Of a stretch of DNA of 49,143 bases, positions 36,952 through 43,847 are shown in pieces. This stretch comes from a virus. A model generated the notes under the pieces. The model was given only the letters and a program-made list of their open reading frames with translations, had not been told where the DNA came from and ran no database searches. The stretch covers positions 1 to 49,143 of the IMG/VR virus record IMGVR_UViG_3300020000_000022. The stretch is one strand, 5' to 3'. The position numbers were made by a program, and so were the translations under genes. The stretch's first letter is position 1. Each line of letters opens with the position of its first letter.

Positions 36952-37700
36952 TTTTCGTGGACCGGCGCATCGGTAGTAAGGACCTCCTCACTCCGCTTCG
37001 TGCTGCCGGGTTCGATGCCGAACTGGAAGACCTGGAGTTTGCCGACGTGGCATTCTCCGGGCGCGGGGCGAAAGGCGTATCCGTGGATATCGGCATTGAA
37101 TTGAAACGGCTTAATGACCTCGTCGGCAGTCTCCGCACAGGACGGCTCGCGGGGCATCAGCTACCCGGGCTTCGCGCGCAATACGAACACGCGTGGCTAG
37201 TCGTGGAAGGCCAGTGGAAGACGAATGACCAGGGGCGCGTGGTGACCTACCAAGGCCAGATGCGCGGCTGGACCGAGACCCCGGGGAAAATCTCCGCAGC
37301 CGAGATGGAGAAACAAGTACTCACGCTGGAACTGTGCGGAGGATTACATGTCCGATATACGAACACTTGCAATGACACTGTGCGCTTTCTTGGCAACCTG
37401 TATCGTTGGTGGACTGATGTGGCTCTGGACCACCATACGAGTCATCTGGTGGTGCATGACATGCCCACCCTCGTCCCTATCAACGAATGGCGACAACTCT
37501 TTACCAAGCTCCCAGGTGTGGGCATTAAGGCGAGCAAGGCTGTGGCTGAACATTTCGATAATTCTGTGCGGCTCGCCGCACGTGCTACCGTGGCTGAGTG
37601 GGCAGCTATCCGCGTGGTGGACGAGAGTACGGGCAAGTCGCGCTGCATAGGGGAGGCGACGGCCAAGCGAATTGTCCAATTCCTAGAGGGGAAGAAATGA
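36948..37700 (+). CDS. ERCC4-type nuclease with helix-hairpin-helix
   Basis: This is a 250-residue protein. The nuclease core shows D47-x3-E51-x-K53 with D57 (VDIGIELKRLNDLVGSLRTG), the XPF/ERCC4 (Mus81-like) active-site pattern, followed by RL-x2-HQ. The C-terminal 65 residues hold a helix-hairpin-helix pair (FTKLPGVGIKASKAVAEHFD and IGEATAKRIVQFLEG) that binds structured DNA. Such enzymes cut branched or flap DNA. The stop overlaps the polymerase start as ATGA. It complements endonuclease VII in processing recombination intermediates. Confidence 0.8.
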   Translation: MIFVDRRIGSKDLLTPLRAAGFDAELEDLEFADVAFSGRGAKGVSVDIGIELKRLNDLVGSLRTGRLAGHQLPGLRAQYEHAWLVVEGQWKTNDQGRVVTYQGQMRGWTETPGKISAAEMEKQVLTLELCGGLHVRYTNTCNDTVRFLGNLYRWWTDVALDHHTSHLVVHDMPTLVPINEWRQLFTKLPGVGIKASKAVAEHFDNSVRLAARATVAEWAAIRVVDESTGKSRCIGEATAKRIVQFLEGKK

Positions 37701-39853
37701 ACCGAGAGCCTCGCGCTACAATCGACTTCGAAACCCGTAGCGCCTGCTCTCTGAAGGCGTGCGGGACATGGCGCTACTCGATTGACTCGACCACGGAGAT
37801 ACTCTGCCTTGCGTTCCGGTTGCCCTACTGGGAGCCGGGACGCACCGCGTTGTGGCACCCGGCGTTCAAGCATCTGGGCATTGAAGAAGCCGACTGCTGG
37901 GACGACATCATCGAGTTGTGCGAGTGGATTCAAGGCGAGGGGCTCATCGAGGCCCATAACGTCTTTTTCGAGTACTGCATATGGAACAATATTCTCATCC
38001 CCAGATTCGGCTGGCCTTCTGTCGAGTTGACCCAGTGGCGCTGCTCTGCGGCGAAAGCGGCCTCCTATGCTTTGCCACGGGGTTTGGACGACGCGGCGAG
38101 CGCGTTGCACTTACGGATTCGCAAGGACGAACCTGGGTCGAAGATTATGAAAAAGGTTCGGAGTCCGCGCAAGTCGCTGAAGAAGGAACGGGACGCGTGG
38201 TCCGCATCTGGTGTGACCCCACCAGCGATATTGTGGCACGAGTCGTTAGAGCTATTCCAGGGCCTCTGGAAATACTGTCGTATCGACGTCTTGGCTGAAG
38301 AAACGGTGAGCGAGTCCCTGGAGGATTTGAATGACGAAGAGACCGCGACCTTCCTCCTCGACCTCGCGATTAACGCCAAGGGGTTCCAACTCGACCCCGA
38401 CGCCGTGGTATGTGCCCTGCGCCTCGTGGCCGAAGAGACTACGCGCCTCAATGCGGAACTCGCTCAGGTCACGGACGGCTACGTGGAGAAGGCGTCACAG
38501 CGGGAGAACATGAAGCTGTGGCTGGCGACGGAGGGGTTGAAACTCTATGACACGCAGGGAGCAACTATCGATGACACCCTTACCCGAGATGACCTCACCC
38601 CACGTGCTCGTCGTGCCCTGGAAATCATGCGCGCATTGGGACGCAGCAGTACAGCCAAATACACGGCCATGCGTGATTGGGCCGGACTGGACTGGCGCAT
38701 ACGCGGGGGTCTGCTATACCACGGCGCAAGCACTGGCCGATGGAGTGGAAAGGGCGTTCAGCCGCATAACTTCCCGCGGCTCAGCCCCAAGCCAAAAGGA
38801 CAGAAGGATGACCTACCAACTGATATCGAGATGCTGTGGGAAGCGCTTAAGACTAGAACGCGCGCTTACGTTGTCAAACGGTGGGGCGGCGTCATGGAAG
38901 CACTTTCCGCAGGACTACGCGGCGCCATTACCGCCCGAGCCGGACATCAGCTATACGTGGCCGACTTCGCTGGAATTGAAGCCCGTGTTCTACTCTGGTG
39001 TGCAGGGGATGAGCGTGGTCTGGACTTATTTAGGAATAAGATAGACCCCTACTGCGACATGGCGGCGAGCATCTTCAATCGCCCCGTCACCAAGGCGGAC
39101 AAAATGGAGCGTGGCATTGGTAAGATTGCCATTCTCGGTCTGGGCTATCAGATGGGGCCGTCGAAGTTCTGCGAGACATGCGAGAAGGGCGGCTCGCCTA
39201 TCCCGGAAGACTGCTGGTGCGAGGAATGCGGCGAGGGCTCGCGCTTCCACAACAAGCAGAACCATCCGTTCGAATACGCAGAGGGCCAGGACGAGGATAC
39301 GTTAACCGCGGTGAAGATTGTCAACGCGTATCGCGAGAAGTACTACCTCGTCAAGCGCATGTGGGAGGAACAGGAGGCGAGCGCGATTGCCGCTGTGCAG
39401 ACCCGCTCCCCGGTGCAGTGCGGGGTGGTGCGGTGGGCACTGGAGGGCAAGTTCCTCTACTGCTACCTGCCGAGTGGGCGCCGTCTCGCTTACTACGAAC
39501 CGCGCGTGACACTCACGGTTGCTCCGTGGGGCAAGAACAAAGAGGTCCTGTCCTGGGCAGGCGTGGACAGCAAGACGCGCCAATGGAAGCGGCAGAACGC
39601 GTACGGCGGGCTCTTGACCGAAAACATCGTCCAGGCTATTGCCCGTGACCTAATGGCGTGTGGCATGCACCGTGCAGAAGCGACCGGCGTGTACAGCATC
39701 GTTCTGACCGTCCATGACGAATTAGTCGCAGAAGCGCCGATTGGCACAGGCAGTGTCCACGAGTTCGAACAACTGATGTCCACTCTTCCGGACTGGGCGG
39801 CGGGATGCCCGGTCGATGCGGAAGGCTGGGCGGGACCGAGGTACCGAAAATGA
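37697..39853 (+). CDS. DNA polymerase, family A, with 3'-5' exonuclease domain
   Basis: This is a 718-residue polymerase. The exonuclease begins with D10-F-E12 (TIDFETRS). Polymerase motif A is D423 in ADFAGIEARVLLW, motif B is R472-x3-K476-x3-L480-x3-Y484 with exact E. coli Pol I spacing, and motif C is H673-D674-E675. The Pol I Phe762 position is Leu480, a form reported to make slower, more accurate polymerases. A Cys-rich insert (CETC...CWCEEC, about 488-512) after motif B could bind zinc. It copies the genome with the RepA-like helicase. I see no 5'-nuclease domain. Confidence 0.93.
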   Translation: MNREPRATIDFETRSACSLKACGTWRYSIDSTTEILCLAFRLPYWEPGRTALWHPAFKHLGIEEADCWDDIIELCEWIQGEGLIEAHNVFFEYCIWNNILIPRFGWPSVELTQWRCSAAKAASYALPRGLDDAASALHLRIRKDEPGSKIMKKVRSPRKSLKKERDAWSASGVTPPAILWHESLELFQGLWKYCRIDVLAEETVSESLEDLNDEETATFLLDLAINAKGFQLDPDAVVCALRLVAEETTRLNAELAQVTDGYVEKASQRENMKLWLATEGLKLYDTQGATIDDTLTRDDLTPRARRALEIMRALGRSSTAKYTAMRDWAGLDWRIRGGLLYHGASTGRWSGKGVQPHNFPRLSPKPKGQKDDLPTDIEMLWEALKTRTRAYVVKRWGGVMEALSAGLRGAITARAGHQLYVADFAGIEARVLLWCAGDERGLDLFRNKIDPYCDMAASIFNRPVTKADKMERGIGKIAILGLGYQMGPSKFCETCEKGGSPIPEDCWCEECGEGSRFHNKQNHPFEYAEGQDEDTLTAVKIVNAYREKYYLVKRMWEEQEASAIAAVQTRSPVQCGVVRWALEGKFLYCYLPSGRRLAYYEPRVTLTVAPWGKNKEVLSWAGVDSKTRQWKRQNAYGGLLTENIVQAIARDLMACGMHRAEATGVYSIVLTVHDELVAEAPIGTGSVHEFEQLMSTLPDWAAGCPVDAEGWAGPRYRK

Positions 39854-40200
39854 GTGTGAAACTTCAGGCAACCAAGACGGTGAAGCAGGTAGTGAAAATC
39901 AAGCCTGCGACCCTCACCACGCTGCGTACGGAACTCAAGGCGTATGCCGGGCTCAAGGCGCAACTGGACGCCATCCAGGAGAAGCTGGACGCCAAGAAGG
40001 AGGTCATTGGGGAACTTCGGGAATCGACCGGAGAAGACCAGTTGACCATCGACGGGTTCAGTCTGGCGCTGGTCCAGCCAGTGCGGAAAGTGCTCAACCA
40101 GGAAAAGCTGATTGCGCTGGGGTGCGCGGTCGCCTGGATTGAAGAGGCGACGGAGAACAAGCCGACTGCGCCGTACGAGAAGATTACATGCCCAAAGTAA
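39850..40200 (+). CDS. Coiled-coil protein after the polymerase
   Basis: This is a 116-residue protein, MSVKLQATKTVKQVVKIKPA and onward, with a coiled coil (LRTELKAYAGLKAQLDAIQE followed by KLDAKKEVIGEL) and a small C-terminal domain ending APYEKITCPK. It overlaps the polymerase stop. Proteins of this outline occur beside phage polymerases; it could be a processivity or accessory factor. Unproven. Confidence 0.6.
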   Translation: MSVKLQATKTVKQVVKIKPATLTTLRTELKAYAGLKAQLDAIQEKLDAKKEVIGELRESTGEDQLTIDGFSLALVQPVRKVLNQEKLIALGCAVAWIEEATENKPTAPYEKITCPK

Positions 40201-40622
40201 CACCGTCTCCCAGCGTCGCCCAGGAACCAGACTACACGGCGAGCGAACGCGACAATGAGTTAGACACTAGGGATGCTGAGTTGGCTGAGGGGGCGCTGTC
40301 CTCTCCCGCAAGGCCCACGCCGAAAGAAGTGCATTTGATGGACGTCTACGATTCGCTTGGCGTTCAATGGGGCGACGATGTGTTCGCGGCCATCGCGCAA
40401 CTCAAGGCGGTGTCCTCTCCCGCAAGGCCCCAACTGGAACAGTTGCGGAAGGTCATCGTCGCCTTCAAGGACGGCACGCGCGGCGGTAATAAGCGCGAGG
40501 TCGAGACGATTATCAAGACGCTGAGCGTGGTGCTTGCGGAAATCGACAGGTTATCTGGGGCGTCGTCTACGGCTCCACCCGCAGGGGAACCGCCAACCGT
40601 ACCAGGAACGCTGCCGTTTTGA
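40188..40622 (+). CDS. Hypothetical protein with an internal DNA repeat
   Basis: This is a 144-residue protein, MPKVTPSPSVAQEPDYTASE and onward. It is acidic and Pro/Ser-rich at both ends, with a helical centre. An exact 20-base DNA repeat produces SSPARP twice, 38 residues apart. Function unknown. Confidence 0.5.
   Translation: MPKVTPSPSVAQEPDYTASERDNELDTRDAELAEGALSSPARPTPKEVHLMDVYDSLGVQWGDDVFAAIAQLKAVSSPARPQLEQLRKVIVAFKDGTRGGNKREVETIIKTLSVVLAEIDRLSGASSTAPPAGEPPTVPGTLPF
40297..40430 (+). repeat. Exact 20-base direct repeat inside a gene
   Basis: TGTCCTCTCCCGCAAGGCCC occurs at 40297-40316 and 40411-40430, spaced 114 bases (38 codons), so both copies keep frame. It could reflect a recent duplication or serve as a binding site. 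Confidence 0.7.
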
Positions 40623-40634
40623 TACAATAGGGGT

Positions 40635-40961
40635 ATGGGCTCCCTGTACCTCTATCTCGCCTCCCTCCTCGTGAGCCTCACCGTCCAGGTGGGGCTCTCA
40701 CCCCTCAAAACCTCCGCAAAGGTACACCTGGATGACCAATTCCGGGCCGGGACCGTGTGCCTGATTTGGGAATCGGAAGGTGAGGCCGCGACCCCGGGCT
40801 CGGACTGCTGGACCATCGAGAATTCGACCCAGCGTACCTGGGTGAAGCCTCTGACGCTCCGGACTGGGGTGTATGACGTGTGGGTGACCGAAGTGGGGCA
40901 GGACGACAAGGGGAACGGTTTTAAGGCCGTATCCCCTCATCGGAAAGTGGAAGTCTACTGA
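40635..40961 (+). CDS. Possible secreted or periplasmic protein
   Basis: This is a 108-residue protein, MGSLYLYLASLLVSLTVQVG and onward, with a hydrophobic N-terminus like a signal or membrane segment, then a beta-sandwich-like body with two Cys that could form a disulphide. It is the last gene of the plus-strand operon and meets the minus-strand deoxyribosyltransferase-like gene with a 7-base overlap. Role unknown. Confidence 0.5.
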   Translation: MGSLYLYLASLLVSLTVQVGLSPLKTSAKVHLDDQFRAGTVCLIWESEGEAATPGSDCWTIENSTQRTWVKPLTLRTGVYDVWVTEVGQDDKGNGFKAVSPHRKVEVY

Positions 40962-41374
40962 AGCAGCGCGAGGATGTCCGCGTGGGTCGTCGCCTCTTCC
41001 CACAGCGGTACATAGTGGAACAGGTTGGTCTTCCCGCCGACGAGGATGAACCGGTGAACGCCCATCTTGGAGATGCCGTGCATCCGGCAGAACGCGGACA
41101 ACAGCGCCACGCCGGTCTCGACCGACTTCCCCTCCGACTTCTCCAGGTTCAGCAGGACAATAGCGTCTGCATCGAGCACGCCTGTGATGTCTTCCATCGC
41201 CTGGGTTTCAAGTTCCTTGCGCTCCACGACGCTGATACCCGCCGTGAGGTAGCCGGGAACCTCGCGATGCTCCCACCATTTCTTGGTAATCTCGTGTCCC
41301 GCGCCTTCCAACGCTTCCGCACACGCCTGCGCTTCTGCCTTACGCGTCCACGGCGCCGCTACGTATACCTTCAT
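40955..41374 (-). CDS. Nucleoside 2-deoxyribosyltransferase-like protein
   Basis: This is a 139-residue protein started at 41374 behind GGGAG. MKVYVAAPWTRKAEAQACAE, then the central LDADAIVLLNLEKSEGKSVE and TGVALLSAFC match the nucleoside deoxyribosyltransferase-like fold (N-terminal strand with a small pocket, then DADAIV.L...G...E.G). It would move deoxyribose between bases or hydrolyse nucleotides. It lies with a dNTP diphosphohydrolase-like gene, so a joint nucleotide-pool role is plausible. The catalytic activity is not proven. Confidence 0.65.
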   Translation of the reverse strand: MKVYVAAPWTRKAEAQACAEALEGAGHEITKKWWEHREVPGYLTAGISVVERKELETQAMEDITGVLDADAIVLLNLEKSEGKSVETGVALLSAFCRMHGISKMGVHRFILVGGKTNLFHYVPLWEEATTHADILALLQ

Positions 41375-41826
41375 CGGCTCTCCCTCTCCTTTTCGATGGT
41401 TAACTGAAGCTCTGCGAGGCAGCGCCACGCGGCTTTGGCCATGTGGTACGTGCCGTCCGTGTCCTTGATGTTCCCTACGCCGTGGTCCATCATGTGGCGC
41501 ACCGCGGTATCTGTCTGGTCGGTTGATTTGCCCCGTGCCCAGTGGAGCGGCTGTCCGGGGTTGTGCTGGTCGTTGCCTAACTTGCTCACGTGGGCTACGG
41601 CGGCGATAGCATCCGGGAAGTACATCAGCACGCCTGTGAACATCGGATGGTCCTTGCGCCCCTGCGCGGAGTCGGGGAACAGTCCTCTCTTCACTTCGAC
41701 CCACGGAGTACCCGGAACAAACTTCTCATCAAGGGCGAGATACCGAGTTTGGCACTCCTTGCACATGTGGTTCGCGCCCTCATCGCACCCACACGGTTGC
41801 GCACTCTTCTTCGGGTCCGTATTCAT
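41371..41826 (-). CDS. dATP/dGTP diphosphohydrolase-like protein (DUF5664 type)
   Basis: This is a 151-residue protein, started at the ATG at 41826 behind GGAGGA. The N-terminal 30 residues carry three Cys pairs' worth of Cys (CGCDEG...CKECQ). The sequence KDHPMFTGVLMYFPDAIAAV and GNDQHNPGQPLHWARGKSTD are the hallmark of the dATP/dGTP diphosphohydrolase N-terminal family found in phages. It may alter the purine dNTP pool. Stop and next start overlap as ATGA. No PurZ-type gene is seen, so a modified-base genome is not supported. Confidence 0.7.
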   Translation of the reverse strand: MNTDPKKSAQPCGCDEGANHMCKECQTRYLALDEKFVPGTPWVEVKRGLFPDSAQGRKDHPMFTGVLMYFPDAIAAVAHVSKLGNDQHNPGQPLHWARGKSTDQTDTAVRHMMDHGVGNIKDTDGTYHMAKAAWRCLAELQLTIEKERESR

Positions 41827-42374
41827 CAATTCTCCTCCGTTGATGTGGACTGTGAAATCTTATACGCCCTACACCGCACCAGACTGTTCAGTTGCAGCTT
41901 GTGAACCTTGACCCCGTAGTCCTTCAACTGCTCCTGGGCGGCATTCTTCAACTGCGTCTTCAGCTTCCTCCGCTCCTTCCGGTCATTCAGATACGCCCAC
42001 GTCTCGTCGCTACAGATGTCATGGACCGCAGCCATTGCCAAGTCCACAATCGTGGTAGACGGAGAGTGAGTGCGGGGCACCAGCAGGCCGAGGTCTTCGA
42101 TTTCGTGCGTGAGCGTGCCGCTCGCCATGAACGTGATGCCATCTGCCGTCTCCATCGTCTGCGTTTCGAGCCGGTCAGTTTGCCGCGCAATCGGATACGG
42201 CACAAACGTAGACCGCGCAGGCCAGTAGAAATGCACCCCCGGCCCACACACGACAGGAGTGCGACCACCTTTGTACTTGATGGCGCCCTCCGTCGTATCC
42301 AGGATAACCCACCGAGGGACAAAGCGCCCGAGCCACTCCGCGATGTCCCGAAGCCACGCGAACGCGTTCTCCAT
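41826..42374 (-). CDS. SPFH/band-7 domain protein
   Basis: This is a 182-residue protein started at 42374 as TAATG. After an amphipathic N-terminus (FAWLRDIAEWLGRFVPRWVI) the sequence DTTEGAIKYKGGRTPVVCGP, then GVHFYWPARSTFVPYPI and the helical LKTQLKNAAQEQLKDYGVKV, follow the SPFH (stomatin/prohibitin/flotillin, HflK/C) layout. Such proteins form membrane scaffolds that regulate proteases or transport. Phage examples are uncommon. It follows DUF1353 and precedes nucleotide genes, so its role may be membrane or host-protease control. No transmembrane helix is certain. Confidence 0.7.
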   Translation of the reverse strand: MENAFAWLRDIAEWLGRFVPRWVILDTTEGAIKYKGGRTPVVCGPGVHFYWPARSTFVPYPIARQTDRLETQTMETADGITFMASGTLTHEIEDLGLLVPRTHSPSTTIVDLAMAAVHDICSDETWAYLNDRKERRKLKTQLKNAAQEQLKDYGVKVHKLQLNSLVRCRAYKISQSTSTEEN

Positions 42375-42844
42375 TACAGTCCGCCTTTGTAGGCGCCGCC
42401 TCCGAAGAGATGGACGCCCTGATACATCGTATTCCGTGTCCACCAGCCCACACCAAGCGCGGTCATCGCCTCCTTGAACACGCTGTCCGCATCCGCCTTC
42501 GACGCGATGTGCGGCGTGCGGTAGAGGTAGTCGTGGATGACCGCCGCCTTCCCGTACTGGCCGGTAGGCGGCATGACATTCCAAAACACCTTGGGCACGG
42601 AGGCGAAATCCGTCTCAAACCCCGCGGGCACCTTCACCATGTCGAGCGTGCCCACATCGGTCTTGTAGACGAACTCGTTTACCACCTTCCAAGTGTGCCC
42701 ATCGATGTATTCCAGAACCAACGCATCCAGGAAACGCGGGTCGGCCAGCACGCTCTTGGCAGGCGGCGCCGGGGGAGCGGGCATCTGCACCCGAATCCCC
42801 TTGAGCGCGCCATTATCTTTCGGAAGGTCATCAGCCGTTACCAT
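42374..42844 (-). CDS. DUF1353 family phage protein
   Basis: This is a 156-residue protein started at the ATG at 42844, two bases past the previous stop. The C-terminal two thirds show VPAGFETDFASVPKVFW, then KAAVIHDYLYRTP and a WWTRNTMYQGVHLFG, the DUF1353 signature. The conserved His-Asp of HDYLY suggests a metal or catalytic site; function unproven. It often sits near lysis genes, which fits its position here. Confidence 0.7.
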   Translation of the reverse strand: MVTADDLPKDNGALKGIRVQMPAPPAPPAKSVLADPRFLDALVLEYIDGHTWKVVNEFVYKTDVGTLDMVKVPAGFETDFASVPKVFWNVMPPTGQYGKAAVIHDYLYRTPHIASKADADSVFKEAMTALGVGWWTRNTMYQGVHLFGGGAYKGGL

Positions 42845-42845
42845 G

Positions 42846-43721
42846 TTACTTTCCGATACCACTGAAATGCGTCACCACGAATCCCGTGATGGCCGCGAGG
42901 GTGTACTTGAAAATCGGAGAGTCCACCACTGCAACCCACTTGGACCGAACGGCCGCGCGAAAGTCCGCGATGTCCTGCCGTGTGAGTGCCAGCTGTGTTT
43001 TCAACTCCTCGATATGCGCCATGACCGCCGCGTGGTCAATCGCCTGCTGCGTGAGGATTTGCATCCCCAGGTCTGTGCTCGGCAGGGGCACGGGAACTGG
43101 TGTCGGAACCGGTACTGGAACCGGTGTCGGCGTGGGGACTGGAACCGGCGCACTCCCGAATGAGAAGTGGCCGTTGTCCGTTGCGGCGAACGTGACGATG
43201 TTCGACCGCTCCTGCACGCTCTGCGGTCCCACGTTGTCCCGGGCGTTACCCGAGGACACCATGAACCCAATGGTCTCGCCAGCACGGATGGGGCCGTGGC
43301 CGAAGATGGGCGCCCACCGCTCCGCGTAGTACCAATGTTTGTCGTACAGCGAGGGGACGTCGGGGTCCGCCGCTGAGCCCGAGCCGTCGCGGCCATTCCA
43401 CATCTGGATGAAGCCGGAACCAACCCACTGCCCGCCGTTGTTCACGAACAGCCAGATGGTGTACTCCAGGGGACCCTGCCAGCCCGCAGGCGTGACGTCA
43501 GGCCAGCGGTTCGGCCCGTCCTTCTTGGTGAAGTCCACCCGGGTCACCGCGCCGTCAAAGCTAACCGCGGTTAACGCCGTCGTGACGGGCCAGCCCTTAA
43601 CGTCGGGCGCGTTGACAATCTGTGCCGACTGGATGTTCAGCATGTCCGCCTGGGCGAACACCGTCATCGGCGTGAACGTAACAACCAGGGCGGTCAGCAC
43701 CGCAGCAATCCACATCTTCAT
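42846..43721 (-). CDS. Secreted, C-terminally anchored protein with Pro-Val linker
   Basis: This is a 291-residue protein started at 43721 behind AGGAG. Residues 1-23 are a Sec signal peptide (MKMWIAAVLTALVVTFTPMT, then VFA). A beta domain of about 150 residues, a Pro-Val/Thr linker, a coiled coil and a C-terminal membrane helix (FKYTLAAITGFVVTHF) follow. This is an architecture for a periplasmic stalk or a spanin-like fusion linking inner membrane to envelope. It lies four genes from the endolysin. No family recognised. Confidence 0.6.
   Translation of the reverse strand: MKMWIAAVLTALVVTFTPMTVFAQADMLNIQSAQIVNAPDVKGWPVTTALTAVSFDGAVTRVDFTKKDGPNRWPDVTPAGWQGPLEYTIWLFVNNGGQWVGSGFIQMWNGRDGSGSAADPDVPSLYDKHWYYAERWAPIFGHGPIRAGETIGFMVSSGNARDNVGPQSVQERSNIVTFAATDNGHFSFGSAPVPVPTPTPVPVPVPTPVPVPLPSTDLGMQILTQQAIDHAAVMAHIEELKTQLALTRQDIADFRAAVRSKWVAVVDSPIFKYTLAAITGFVVTHFSGIGK
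43079..43155 (-). repeat. Degenerate tandem repeat coding a Pro-Val/Thr linker
   Basis: Imperfect copies of GGAACCGGTGTCGG-type units encode alternating Pro with Val or Thr. This is a rigid periplasmic-spanning linker of the TonB-like kind and a likely site of slippage. Confidence 0.6.
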
Positions 43722-43753
43722 GCTCACTCCTACCTTGTATGTCGAGTCGCCGC

Positions 43754-43834
43754 TTAGTAGTACCAGAGCCGTCCGTTGCAGGGATTGCAGTAAACCCACA
43801 GCAGATAGCAGCCCGCTTCGAAGTCTTCCAACAT
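43754..43834 (-). CDS. 26-residue Cys-containing micro-ORF
   Basis: MLEDFEAGCYLLWVYCNPCN and onward has C-x2-C and a Trp/Tyr-rich character, behind AAGGAG with good spacing. Tiny and unsupported by a family, so it may be a leader peptide or chance. Confidence 0.4.
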   Translation of the reverse strand: MLEDFEAGCYLLWVYCNPCNGRLWYY

Positions 43835-43847
43835 GATGCGCTCCTTG

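Noticed and set aside
36948-37700. Integrase or recombinase indicating a temperate phage
   Set aside because: The helix-hairpin-helix and ERCC4 motifs indicate a structure-specific nuclease; no tyrosine or serine recombinase signature occurs in the window.
41371-41826. Z-genome (2-aminoadenine) pathway
   Set aside because: The diphosphohydrolase-like gene alone is not enough; no PurZ or DatZ-like gene is visible.
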